A program made the position numbers and the translations under genes. A DNA stretch of 64,000 bases from Neckera pumila (taxonomy: Eukaryota; Streptophyta; Bryopsida; Hypnales; Neckeraceae). The DNA lies in assembly GCA_963969595.1 (NCBI GenBank), contig OZ018415.1:12648001-12712000 (forward strand), read 5' to 3'. The stretch's first letter is position 1. Every line of letters begins with the position of its first letter. This document shows, in pieces, positions 1 through 16,329 of this stretch. Below the pieces are notes generated by a model. It saw only the letters and a list, made by a program, of their open reading frames with translations, was not told where the DNA came from and made no database searches.

Positions 1-4335
<4,335 letters not shown>

Positions 4336-5380
4336 GATTTGACAAATAGCGCAGACGCAGCAGAATTGTAAACCTCTCGACGATTCAACCGAACGCCGTC
4401 AATTCCGCCTACGAAAATTCACTCCAACTCGTAATCACTACAAACATGCCGTGGAGCCTAAATTTCAAAAAATCAGCACGTAATGTGAGGAGATAATCCT
4501 TTAAAACGCTTAAGCATCAACTCGGATGAACCCTCGAAAAGAATACGATCACGAAATACAGACATACGCCTATAAGTCTCTATGGATTACAGCTCAAGTT
4601 CGAAAAAAATTTCGTCATAGATAGAAAACAGAAGAGGAAGAATTACCAAAGATGCAATAGACAACTAAAGGCAAGTACGAGTGGCGCTCAACTAATTTAC
4701 CGCCATAGCCGCATAAAATAACAGCAAATGTCCGAACTCGGCCATAGCCAGAAGCTTCGGTGACACGCACAGTTTGTAGTTCTGGCGGGAGGCTCTTGGA
4801 TGGATGAAGAATACGCATTGTGTCGTCGCCTATTTTTCATCCACAGACTTTCTGTTATTGAGTGGATGCATGTAAGCCAACTGTGGATGTTTCATGTTGG
4901 ATGAACAAGGGATGTGGTGTGTCTCTCTCCGTGAATGTGAGCCTTGCGACTTATCAGCGTCGCCGTCTCAGGAAATCGTTGCCGTTGCATTTCGGCTGTG
5001 TCATTGTTCGCCTCCCTCTTTGATTTCCAGTACAGTTTTTCTTTCAATAACATATCTTGAATACGCAGCGGGATTTGGAAGAATTTTTTCTGACCCGCTG
5101 GACCGGTGTAACGAAGAAGTAGAAGAAATAGCTTAAAGTTGCGCTGGTTCTGCGGATGAGGTACGCCGATGTTTGCATTTGATCGAAGTGCTTTCCATGA
5201 ATCTGAATTCATGAAGGCGAGAAAAACAACTCAATCATGCGCGTAAGAAAATTCGAGTTTCTTCCTCGACGTAATTGAGAGCTCCAAGTTGTTTTGGAAA
5301 CTTTGGCAATAAGAGTTTGGATTTTGGAGTCTGAAGATTTAGGGTTTAGGGTTTGGAGTCGTGCTGGAAATTTAGTAGCA
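4336..5380. promoter_or_regulatory. Divergent promoter region between MCM8 and the CorA-like gene
   Basis: About 1 kb separates two head-to-head genes, so their promoters must lie here. The short reading frames inside it (for example 4615-4818 minus and 4894-5136 plus) show no family signature. An E2F-like core, TGGCGGGA, is at about 4783-4790; E2F sites are common upstream of MCM genes, but one motif match is weak evidence. Two further motifs nearer the CorA-like start form a telo-box, listed separately. Confidence 0.5.
5337..5356 (+). promoter_or_regulatory. Telo-box (TTTAGGG repeat) in the CorA-like 5' leader
   Basis: Two consecutive TTTAGGG units followed by TTTGG lie 25-45 bases before the preferred ATG. 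Interstitial telomere motifs (AAACCCTAA, either strand) are common plant promoter elements near transcription starts, often in growth-related genes. Position and sequence fit that role; function is inferred. Confidence 0.5.
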
Positions 5381-8300
5381 ATGGATTCCTCCGGCGTCCC
5401 TGATTTGGGTTCCCCGAAGTTGACGAATGCAAGTACGTTGGATCTCTGGCGGGATGGCTTACTTTGTGCGTACGAGTTCCTTCCGGCTATTTCGAGGAAA
5501 ATTAAGGTCGGCGGCGAATTCAACGCTCAAGGACCCGTGCAAGGCCGATTCGATGCGGAAATTTCTTTGAAACCAAATGACATTTCGGAGAATCCAAGGG
5601 TAGAGTCAAAGCGTAGCAGTTCCGAATCAAGCTCTCCGAAATCGGCATCTAGTACCTCAGGAACTGAAACTCAAGGATTTGTTGCGCAAGAGAGTTTGGA
5701 GAAAGAGAAATTGAGCCCATCTGGCGGCCGACTTGATCATCAGCGAAGTGGGAAGAAGAGGCATAGTCAGTGGGTTCCTATCGGTTGGCAACGGCTGGTT
5801 GAGTTGTTTCAAGGAATACAGGTGAGAATTCGTGCTCTCTGTAAGTGTAAGATTTGAATTTGAGTATGTTTGATCTTTAGTCATTTTGTGAAGGTGGAAT
5901 TTTGCAAGTTTCTTTGTACAAATTAGACTGTTTCAGGAACGTTCTGATAACATTAATCAAAATCTTCCCCATGATTCATAGAGAGGTTACAGTAATGGTA
6001 AGTAGAGGCTCCATTGACCATACATGTGAGCTTTGATTTGTACTAAGCTTGAAAATATTTAAGTAGTAGACATTTAATTTTCTGATTTTTAGCTTGATTC
6101 AAAATTAATATGCAAAATTTAACATGCTGAAATTTTTAGATTGTTTTAGGAAAAGGTTCAGAATTCACTATGGAACCTCTCCCTGACTGTATGCTGAATG
6201 GAGACTTTCCATTATATATTCCATGCGGAGGTCTTTCCATGGCCACAGTGATAATGCAGATTTCTCCTATTACCACTATGACCATCGGGAGACCTCTCTA
6301 TGAAGGATGGGAGAGATTTATTTATGATGTTTAAAAGTTCTGGAAACAGTATAATTTCACTGAAAACCCTGTTACATGTTCATCATTGACTTTTTCTCCA
6401 AAATTTGGCATGTATGATGTTCTGACGTCTTCCCTTCCATGGATATTTGCTGTAGATTGATACGGAGTATCCCCTGGACGAAGGATATTCTGACAATGAT
6501 GATACTGAGGTTAGTGCGGCCGATTTAGCGCACCCTTACTGGCAGATGCGAGCAGGACCGACTTTCTGGTGTCATGTGGATGCAAGGCACTCCAGAATCC
6601 AACAGTTCTTTCTGAATGCTCAGTGGCTGCATCCTGCTGTGAGTGTGGCGCTTCGAGACGAGAAACGGCTCATTAGTGACCGCATGAAACATCTGCTCTA
6701 CGAGGTTCCACTCCTGGCTTAGATTTTGTGTTGCTAAGAGCATTGCTGATAGGAAATTATGACTGTGAAATGTGTTTGCTATCTGAGGTAGCTATTTCCC
6801 TCCTCTCAAACGATCTCGTTTAGGTTCACAAAGTTATTAACGGTAATTATGTTCAGTTAGTAGAACATTAGATAAATTCTTAGAACACTGTTTGCAATAT
6901 ACTTACATTAACTCAACATGTTCACCATGAAGACTCTATTTGAATCTAACTATCGTCTATCAACTTAGCATTTTTGTTGCTGTAGTGGGCGGGTCTTTTG
7001 TGATGCTTGTTGAAAGTCTGAATGATTGACACCAGGGACATAGTATAGGTACCTGTGCGCGTGGCAGGGGGCTTGTTGTTTGAGCTCACCGGCCATTCTA
7101 TTGGTGATCCAAATCGTGGTGAAGACGATGTTCCTGTGGTCTTTCGGTCTTGGCAATCGCAAAACTTCCTCATCACATCGATGCATGTCAAGGGCTTTGT
7201 TCAGAACCTCAACGTACTCGGTGTTCTGGAAGTCCAAGTGCTGCCTCTGTACCTCCTCATTTCATGCTGTACTTGACCTCTGTTTTCCTATCTAGGTCCT
7301 TGTCACAGTTAAATAGTGTCGATGACGGAACAGCCTAATGGTCCAGGTTGGATCCATCATCCCTTGACCCTTAAAGGGTTCATGAATTTTTCCCACTTTT
7401 GTGTGGATCTTATTGGGCTCTTTTTGTGCATTCATTCATTTATTTATTGACCCACACTCGCAATGTTCTTCACTGATTCCCATAACATGGACAATCAAAT
7501 TCATTTTTTTTAAAACCATGAAATTTCGCTCCTTCAAGCGTCAAGAGTTTGATCAGGCTGGCCTTCTATGCTTGCAGGATCTAGTGGGTGCGGGTGGTTC
7601 TGAGGCTCCCAAGTCTGTACAAGAAGTTGTTGCTGAGCTTACCAGCCGTCTTGCGACATGGGATGATCGGTAGGTGATAATATGACCAGATTCCTTACAT
7701 GAGATTGAATGATGGACATGCAACCTACTGTGAGTCATGTTTGCTGGGTTTTAACAGTCAATTAGGAAACTTGTTCTAATTTCAATCACCCAAATCGTGT
7801 TTTGAACGCATGCATATATCTTTAAATGTAATATATTATTCACCTCAGTTTCATGAAATTGGTCATGAAGAAAGTGTTGCTCTATAAAGATTCAAGCATT
7901 ACTTTGGATGAATGAGAAGGTATGATTCAGTCCCTGATAATTTCCTGGCCTTACGTGAGGAACTTATTCTGTGCAGGATGTCTCGAAAACACTTTTTTGG
8001 TGCAGCGGATGAAATCGAACTGAAATATGTAAATAGGTACGTGATATATATGTGGAAAATTTTCTAATTTAGACTCAGAAGGTGGTGACAGGGGATGGCA
8101 TCTATTAAGCTTTTGAAATGTATATCGTGAGAGCAGCTTCTTGACTATCGCAGTTAGTTATAATACTGTAATTTGACAATGCTCCGTAATGAACCCATTT
8201 CGGTCGCGTTCGACTGTTTTCAGTGGTTGCACTTATTAGAGTGGACATTTGGAATGTGTCTTTTACTTCCATTTGGACAGGACTCCGACGGAATAGAATA

Positions 8301-9852
8301 TATATTAGTTGTATGAGCATGTAATGAACGTTCAAAGTTTTATTCATAGGGTGAGTAAATTATGGGTAAGCCCTAAACCCTTTGACTCTTCAGGTTTTTT
8401 GAATTGCTATATGCAATGGAATCTACATATATATTTTTCATCAACATCTGTGGCTAGTCATTGCCTTCTACGAGAAACGGTTCAATACTTTGGTAGATTG
8501 TACGGCTAAATTGAGTGAGGAATGCTCGCCAGGAAATCAAACGAGGACTTGGCTCTACTCACCATCATATTGAATCAAGAAGTTCGCCGGCTTGCCACTC
8601 AGGTACACATGTGAACATTCTTCATCAATATAGTTATCTAATATTCTTTGGATGCAATCCTTGCAATTTTATGTCTATACTTCCTCCACGCATTTACAAC
8701 AAATGCTTCACAGGACTTGGTTTGAAAAGCGGTTAGGACTGATTTCCAGGGCTTCGTATCAGAATATATCTATGTGGTACATGTGCTAATATATTTTGGA
8801 AAAGAACTTAACTAATTTACTACCGTTGCACACTCTCACCCTAGATTGTACACAGTGCACACATTCTGGCTATTCAGCAAAATGTGCGTTGTCTGATAAA
8901 AGGTGTAGCTACACCGTTATTCTATCTAGTGTCATCCATGATTCAAGGTGAATGTGCCCATTATGGTTACGAATGAGAGCAAGCCCATTGTGGGCAAAGT
9001 TGCAGCCGTGGACTACATTTCAAGTTCTGAATGTACATCACCATAACAGGGCTTGCCTCCATGTGTGTCCACAATATGGACCTGTCTACCTTAATGTAAC
9101 AAGTAAACAACTTATCCTAAGCTTAGTAAATGGTGTTCATCAGTAGGTACACTAATTTATGGAGTTCATAGTGCATCTTGGACCAATAAAAATAGTGTAT
9201 CATACCATTATAAACGCTATACCGTACTCATAAAGAGATTGATGATGTCCACCAGGTGATCAGAATAAAGTGGTCCCTTCACGCTCGCGAAGAGATTATC
9301 AACGAGCTGATGACCCATTTAAAAGGGGAGACCGCCCTGGTGATTCTCAAGAAGGTGCACAAGAAAACCCGTGCGATGTTGGAGGAGCAGGACGCCGTTC
9401 GGGACCGTCTCTTCACTGTCCAAGACGTGATGCAGAGCAACGTCCGGGAGAAGCTGCAGGAGCGGAGTGTCCGAGTCACCCACAACCTCTCCGTGATCGG
9501 TGGAAGCGGCCTCCTGCTCTCGGTCATCGTGGGATTGTTTGGGATCAACTTGGATGGCATTCCAGGGAACAGCAATTCCCCGTTTGCATTCTCGGTGTTT
9601 ACGGTTCTCTTGTTCGCCCTTGGTACAGTGACGTGCTTGGTGGGTATCCGGAGATTGGGTTTGAAGCCTGCGCCCTCGGAAGAGGCTGTCATGTCTCGGA
9701 AGGCGGAGCTGCAGGACTTTGTGGATCAGTTCCAGAAAGCTGCGGAGGCGCATGAGAAAGTGTTTCATGTGAACTCGGAGTCTTCGTTGCAGGATAATGC
9801 AACGGATAATGCAACGGATAATGTGGACGATTTGTATGTTTTACTGCAATAA
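5381..9852 (+). CDS. CorA-like (magnesium transporter family) membrane protein
   Basis: Seven exons with consistent phase: 5381-5821, 6456-6704, 7049-7237, 7578-7669, 7977-8036, 8533-8602, 9256-9852, giving 566 codons including stop. The C-terminus has the CorA layout: a long helical region, then two membrane segments (about residues 448-463 and 478-498) with FGINLDGIPG between them. The signature is GIN (463-465) instead of the canonical GMN. GIN plus DGIPG matches, from memory, the plant CorA-like proteins distinct from the MRS2/MGT group. Canonical CorA forms Mg2+ channels as pentamers; transport by this branch is not established here. The N-terminus carries a serine-rich low-complexity stretch. 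An upstream in-frame ATG at 5294 would add 29 residues; I prefer 5381 (MDSSGVPD), just after the telo-box. The donor at 6705 (GTTCCA) is weak but frame-consistent. The 3' end is partly duplicated downstream. Confidence 0.85.
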
Positions 9853-9934
9853 ATTATTCTAGTTTGCCATTGTCTAGCATTGTATTGGGGACTGAGTCCT
9901 TTTGGTTCTCGTGTTTGATCGTTTTCTGTGCTCG

Positions 9935-10220
9935 TGTTGCTTGTTTTCGACTCTCTTGTTCGCACTTGGTGCAGTGACGTGCTTGGTGGTCATCTGGCGC
10001 TTGGGGTTGAAGCGTCCACCGTCGGAAGAGGCTGTCAGGTCTCGGAAGGCGGAGCTGCAGGCTTTTGTGGATCAGTCCCAGAAAGCTGCCTAGGCGCATA
10101 AGAAAGTGTTTCATGTGTTCTCGGAGTGTTCGTTGCAGGATAATGCAACTGACAATGTGAATGATCTGTACGATTTTCTGCAATACCGGGAAAGCATTTT
10201 AGTTTGCCACTCGTCTATTG
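9935..10220 (+). pseudogene. Tandem duplicate of the CorA-like 3' end, decayed
   Basis: This stretch repeats about 9592-9885: second membrane segment, the LGLK-PPSEEAV region, the SRKAELQ-FVDQ helix, the DNATDN tail and the first bases of the 3' UTR (TAGTTTGCCA). It is not intact. GAG has become an in-frame TAG at 10091-10093, and the original stop TAA has become TAC, so the frame runs on. There is no upstream CorA sequence and no sign of separate exons, so it is a fragment. The functional copy has an extra 12-bp unit in its tail (AACGGATAATGC repeated) that this copy lacks. Confidence 0.9.
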
Positions 10221-11123
10221 CAAGGAACAGAGGTGTCCTATATACTCGATGACTTTCATGCGGAGTTTTCACTAGTCACAGTCTCCTTGGAAACTTTGGT
10301 GCAGAGTGTGAATCTCATTCCCTCCTGGTATCGTTTTTGCACTAAACGGATAAATTTATTATTCAAATTCCATTTTGGGACTTCAATCCAAAGTCAGCCG
10401 CAATTTATTTGTGTGATCAAAATTCAATCTCGATGATGCGAAATCATAGTGTCAATGAAATGTGCTCAGTAATAGCTCGTCCTACCCTATTCCAAAACAA
10501 AGAGCATTCTGTGTCATCAAATTCATCAACCAAGCTTCAATTACACAAGGGTCTATTCAATAGAAACATTCAATGTAAATGTAGAAACATTCAATGGAAT
10601 TTACAGTGAACGCAATCCATTCCTAAAACCAACCCTGCAAATTTTGCCTAAATTGTACAACTCCTACTCATGAGAGCTTAGGATCGATATTTCACTTTTT
10701 TAAAACCTTGAAAATTCATAGATTATTCATGCGGCGTCCAAACATGCATGCCAAGGAAAACTTGGAATCCAGTTTTGAGTGGTCTATTTGAATTTCAACA
10801 AAACCCAAAGAAGACTAAGACAGTTCAATGATAGAACCTATGCTCAAATGCTTTATATGAACATATTAGGTATAGATACCTTGTACATACAACTGTGGCA
10901 TGTGAACCCCGCTACAAAATTTGCAACGAAATACCTTGCAACAGGCTTCGCCCTAGGATTCGTAAACATGGACGAAAAGGTGGCCATCCGCATGAAATCG
11001 TGACAGAAGGTCACGACACTGCATTTACTGTAATAAAGTGGAGACATCCATTGCCAACAAGTGTCCCAAGAGAAAATTGCAAAACCCTTCCGAGCTATGG
11101 CGTCGACGGCACTAATAATTAAG
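10221..11123. other. Intergenic, no gene seen
   Basis: Moderately AT-rich spacer between the CorA-like locus and the next minus-strand gene. Short frames on both strands overlap one another and show no motif. The right part should hold the 3' UTR of the gene ending at 11124. Confidence 0.5.
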
Positions 11124-11648
11124 CTAAGCCCCCTTCCGCGCCTCTCTCTCACTCACTTGCTCCGCTTTCTCTTCCAATGCCTCCGTTTCATCCTCCACAC
11201 TCAGCCCGTCGTCCTTCGCCAAATCCCCGGCGTCACTCCTCGCGAGCGTGTCAACATCCTCAGGGCTGTCCACCGCCATATCTGACGCCACGTCCACCAC
11301 TTTCTCCCGCACTTTGCTGCTGTACGAGGCCGCGTCGGAGGCGTCCTCCGCTTCAGCGTCCAAGACTCCAGCGTTCTGTCCGTTGGAGAGCTTCGAAGAG
11401 TCGGCCGAGATTTCGTCCCCGGTCTCCACGGCTTTCTCCGACGCGAGCTCGCGGACGTTGTCGCCGTCCGTGGAAGCCCAGCGCCGCGCGAGGGATGCGT
11501 GGCCTCGGAAGTGGTGTGGCGAGAGCTTGATGCGTCCGAAAGATGATGCTGTGCGCGTGGAGGTTGATGCTACTGTTAAATTTCTTGTTGCGACAGCCGC
11601 GGGTGCGGTGTGGAGCATGTGCGGTGGGGTTAACATTGTTGAGGCCAT
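11124..11648 (-). CDS. Unrecognised acidic protein with organelle-type presequence
   Basis: A single 174-residue frame, with no family I recognise. The first 60 residues contain no aspartate or glutamate but are rich in alanine, serine, threonine, histidine and arginine. They end in a basic ARRWAST stretch, as in mitochondrial or plastid presequences. The rest (DGDNVREL onward) is strongly acidic, with many D, E, S and A, no cysteine and no membrane segment. It is probably extended or helical and ends in EREARKGA. Base composition is clearly more GC-rich than the flanks, and overlapping frames on the other strand lack this organised two-part composition. It could be a LEA-like or other disordered organellar protein. 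The coding call rests on frame length and composition only. Confidence 0.55.
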   Translation of the reverse strand: MASTMLTPPHMLHTAPAAVATRNLTVASTSTRTASSFGRIKLSPHHFRGHASLARRWASTDGDNVRELASEKAVETGDEISADSSKLSNGQNAGVLDAEAEDASDAASYSSKVREKVVDVASDMAVDSPEDVDTLARSDAGDLAKDDGLSVEDETEALEEKAEQVSEREARKGA

Positions 11649-12864
11649 GGCTGAAACTAAACTTGAATAAGCTAGTCAACACTCCTATCGAAAACACGAA
11701 ATCTCGTACCTGTAGATTACAACATCAGAGCACGGAGTCTTTAGAACTGCCGTTTCATGTTGCATTCGCAGGCTTAAATTTAAGATGATTTCTGCAAATT
11801 TGCACGCAATTTGAATCAGCACACAGAGAAGTGCAATCAAGCAAAGGAATGAAACAAACTCTGTTTTCGATACTGCAAATCAGAGACTGAAATTCAGAGA
11901 TGAAATACTCACCTTCTGCCGTGCTCGACAATAAAATAAAATATGAACGCCTATGTTCCGAAATGGCTGTCTAGCTTCGGATTGGAATTTAGAGGCCATG
12001 GAAAGACCCCCACTGCCACATGTCATATTGTCAGAGACGCTTGCATGTGGGTACGCGGCGATAACAAAAAGGCCCTCGTCGACGGCACTTGGCGGCATAA
12101 TTCTGGAGGACTGTCTTTGCCATGCAAGTATTTTTCTTAACCTCCACGCGGCGAAATTAGACGGCACAGTTTGGGCGATTGAGGACTCTTGATCCGCGAA
12201 GAAAAGCGTTACTTTCCAAAAAAGAACCCACATGGAATTCCATGCAACCACGAAATCTCTCTGAGCATCAATTTGAGATATTCGAGAGCAGACCCTCACT
12301 ATTGCTGTTTAGGACAGATCCTTACAAAATGTGCTGGACGTTCGAAGACACTAAATTCGAGGTCAATTCATGGAGTTCACAAGGACAAAAAAAACAATCA
12401 GTCCAGAAGCATGCCGGCTCTTGCGCTTCAAATGTATAAATTCTTAATAGTACCACATTCTTAGAAATCAGGCACCAAGGAAGACATTAATCTCATCTGG
12501 AAAACTACAACGTAACCGATTTAAGAGCAGGCTAGAATTAGTATCGGCAATCTAGTATAGAAACCAATGCATGTATGTTCTAGCAATGAACCGAAAACAA
12601 GCTAATGTTCCCAGCTCAAGCAGTATACCAAAGCTTGCTCCTAAGCCTCACACAATCCAATTCTTATTTCATTAGACTTCAGGCTACGGATATGGATTCT
12701 CTGCGATTCTAACTGTACACAATGGCGAATCTCGGATGATTCAAGCTCTGATGCGCTCCAAATTTTTTTTTTAGCAAAGCAATGAAGCGGGGACAACAAG
12801 CAAATGACGTGACGCATGCCTTTAAACCTAACTCCAATAAGCTCATACAATTAAGTGCTTGCGA
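11649..12864. other. Intergenic, no gene seen
   Basis: Contains the 5' flank of the acidic protein gene and, at the right, the 3' flank of the P450 gene. A 139-residue frame at 11880-12299 (minus) overlaps frames of similar length on the plus strand and has no recognisable domain, so I did not call it. Confidence 0.5.
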
Positions 12865-15221
12865 CTATGCATCAACATCGAGAAGACGACGGTCCACTCG
12901 TCGTTTCCCATCCAAAATCAGATCGTCCACCTTGCGCGGTTCCTGCGCGGTGCCAACATTCTCCCGCCTCTCCATACCAACAGGAACCTCCCAGTCGAAG
13001 CACTGCAAACACGCCGCCAACGTGTACTGCACCCTCTCGGTGCCGAGGACGACCGCAGGGCATTGCCGCTCGCCATATCCGAACGGAATGTAATGGAGAT
13101 CCGTTCCCTGCATCTTGAGGTGACTCAGGTCGTTCCATCGATCGGGCGAAAACTCCGTCGGGGAATCCCAAAATTCTGGGTCGCGCATTATGCAATACAA
13201 GTTGATGAGGACAGTACTGCCAGCGGGGATGTGGTACCCACCGACTTCACAGGCTTCGAAATTCTTGTGCGGAAGCAATAGAGGTGCCGGGGGATGCAAC
13301 CGAAGCGTCTCCTTGATGATGTTCTGAATGATGGGGAGGCTAGGGATGTCGGTTTCTTCCACAACACGTGCGTTTCCGATGACTGCGTCGAGCTCGGCGA
13401 TTGTCCGTTTGTAAATGTGCGGATTGCGTACCACCTCGTACATCGCTTCGGTGACGACTCTGACTAAGGAGCTGGTGCCTGCCATCATCAGGGTCTGCAA
13501 GAGAGAGACACATCTCTGTGAATGTTAGAATGTGGAATGCTCAGTTCTAGCAGGTAATTGTTCTTGATCTTCCTCACGATCTTTCTGCTACTCTTAACTC
13601 TGGATCAAGCTATATTTTGCTCTTATTAGCGTTGGTTTTAATCAGATTCTTGGAAATTGAAAAGGGCTTTGATTTATATGCCTGAATGCAAGGGCGGGGA
13701 ATGCTCAAATCTAGTAGGCTACGGTTCCTGCTCTTCCTCATACAAGTCACTGTTGCTCAAAGCTCTTGATTAAGCTTTACGCTCTATTTGCCACGTCTAG
13801 TGTTGACTGTTATGCTGCGATGGGGGTACAAAAGTGGGTGGTGGAAAACAGCGGCACGAAAATCTAGAGTTGGTTGAAATGCAGGACGTGTCCATGGCCA
13901 TGGCAGGAAGGTTAGGGGGCGTACGAATACAACAGAGATGAGCTGCTCGTCGCTGAAACGATCCTCGCCTTCTACAGACAAGAGCTTGCTCACGATGCCC
14001 CCATCGCTGACTCCGTGTCGGATCTTTTCGGGTGACCACATGCTCATCTCGACTTTCTTCTTCTCGATTAGAGTTGTGATACTCTGCCGCAGTTGGAGCT
14101 CCACTTCCTTCAATCCAGCCTCAATGCCTTGCACATCGAATCGTCTAATGGCGGGAAAAAAATCTCCGAAGTTTCTTCTGTGGACGAGGAGCATCATCTG
14201 CACAACACGGCTCTCAAGTCAACATTCATTAAATTAGCAAATTTCCAATCACCGAACTGAGATGCGCTCGGCGCTCTGCCTGAAAAAGGAACTATAACGA
14301 GATTCTAGTTTTGCACAGCTACCCAAATGTTGGCCATTTTAAAGACAATTGCCGTTAATACAATTTGGAAATTCCTTCTCTCATATATCATGAGGTCGCG
14401 CTTCGAAAAATATGCATTCACAGAAAATGATTGCATCCTTGTGCGGTGCGATTATCTACCTTTTTGAAGGTGCGGATCAGGTTCCCGGTGTCATCAGAGT
14501 CGAAGTCTCGCCCGAAACATTGGCTCAGAGCCATGTTCATAGCCAGGGACGACATGGCCTTCGAGACATTCACGTGCCGTCCGGCGTCCAAGTCGTGGAC
14601 AGCGGAACGCAAGAAATTGAGTAGCTGCTCCTTCCGGACGTGCCTGGTCGCCGCTACTTTATGTCGCGGCACGATTTCGGTAGCGAACATGCGGCGCGTT
14701 GGTTTGAAAAGCGGACTGGTGTTCGACATAAACGTCAACCCGGTGTCGTGGAACCCGATGTACTGAAAGGCGATGGGATTGGGGCGGTTTGCAAACGTGT
14801 GGTCATGCGTTTTGAGAATCTCCTTGGCGATTCTCGCACTGGACACCACCACCAACTTTCGTACACCCATCTGCAGCAGCATCAGTTCGCCGTGCTTCTC
14901 CGCGAGCTTCGCCAGCATGAGTTCCCGCGGGAACAACTTTGGCAGAAATGGAAGACATCCGACAATCGGCCATGCCCGTGGCCCAGGCGGCAGCTTCAAA
15001 CCCATCTTGCTCTTCATGCGGCGGACCATAATGCCCCAGGTCAGGATACCGACAAGCGCAACCACCATCCAATACTCCAGGTACACATCTTTCCCGTCCA
15101 TAATTTGATTGAATCCCGCAATAAGATCAGTTCGCTTGAGCCGATCGAGCAAATGAGAAATCATTTCATAAACAGCGTCGCGTCCCTCTCGATCGATCAC
15201 CTCTTGAAGTATTTGATCCAA
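12865..15221 (-). CDS. Cytochrome P450 (CYP71-clan type), atypical catalytic motifs
   Basis: Three exons, all phase 0: 14460-15221, 13925-14197, 12865-13494; 555 codons with stop. An N-terminal extension precedes a membrane anchor (about 50-66), then the proline hinge LPPGPRAWPIVG. Later come the K-helix KETLR (406-410), the FSPDRW motif (460-465) and the heme-cysteine loop FGYGERQCPA with Cys490. P450s of this type are ER-anchored monooxygenases using electrons from cytochrome P450 reductase. Two sites are odd: the I-helix reads AGTSS (350-354) where the family has AGT(D/E)T, so the acid-threonine pair is replaced by two serines; and the last glycine of the heme motif is Ala492. Splice sites and frame are otherwise intact, so it looks like a functional but diverged enzyme. 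I cannot assign a CYP family or substrate. Confidence 0.88.
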
Positions 15222-16329
15222 TTCTCCTTCAATGAATTGCAGGCACTGATTACCAGTCTCTTACACCACTCTCTAGAATCGCTCAGTTGCAAACAAGCTA
15301 ACCTTGCATCTCACTGCATGAAACTGTTTCGTCACTCTCACCGACAAGTCTCCTATCCAATTCTATCTCCTTTCTCTGATCTATATATTGCAGTCAGTGA
15401 TTACCACTTTCCTACACAAGGAGCTAGCTAGCTTACCCTTGTTTCCCTTACGGGAGTATCAGAAATTTCTCAGAGGATTTTGCACTAGGAACAGGGGGAA
15501 TCAAGGGAAAGCGGCAAACAGAAACACAGATTAATTTTCCCTGTCGGCAGCACTGGAAACCAGAAATGGCAAATTTTACGGAAATAATCTCCCTCTGGTG
15601 ACTAACACAGCACTCCTTGGATTGTGCAACTGGTTCAAATTGCATGTCAGTGCGATTTTCCAGAGATCTTAAAGAAGCCAAATGCTGCAGTCGGTAAGTT
15701 CAGCTTCGGTAGGAGCTCGTGAGAAAGTCGGCCAGTCGACAATTGAGCGAGGAGTCTGCCAAGGTAGGAAATTGGCGACACGGCTAAGCTTCGCCAGAGA
15801 CTTTAGAGCCGCGTTGCATTTAAAATATTAGTGCACTTCACTTGCCGCAACTACATACTGCTTCGGCATGGCGCAAATACAATTGAAATTTCAATGAGCT
15901 AGCGAATTGGTAGTCTATCTTAGATTATTCAGCAATAGAGCAGGAGTGCCGGTGGAGTCCGGGAGACAAAAGGAACCCCCCCTCGAAGGTCAAGGATATC
16001 ATGGTCATCTCTTTCATTTCTTTTCAATAGTATTGACTTATCGATGTCCGTTTTTCTTCATTAACAATGATATTATATTTTGCAACTTGGGTTGTACTGT
16101 AGTTATCCAAAACCAACATTGAATTTACCTCCCTAAGAGAGACGGCATCTACTATAGTGAGGGAGCTACAAGATATTGATGAAGTATAACCAAGTATGTA
16201 GAAAAAGTAATTTGTGTCTATTTTTAAACAATGCATTTTACATAGTCACTTGGTGTTTCATCATTCTTGTATGAGGTTCATAATGACTTTATGTAGGATG
16301 GGAAGGAAGGAAAACTTGCAAAAAACGTA
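15222..16329. other. Intergenic, no gene seen
   Basis: The left part is the P450 promoter and leader. The remainder has no frame with recognisable content. Confidence 0.5.

Noticed and set aside
9279..9768. Long antisense frames opposite the last CorA-like exon
   Set aside because: They are shadows of a GC-rich coding exon; the plus-strand reading carries the membrane segments and family motif.
11880..12299. 139-codon minus-strand frame
   Set aside because: Overlaps plus-strand frames of similar quality, has no domain or compositional pattern, and lies in the flank between two genes.
14640..15431. 263-codon plus-strand frame opposite the P450 first exon
   Set aside because: The minus strand encodes the P450 anchor and proline hinge with correct splice sites; the plus-strand frame has no domain.
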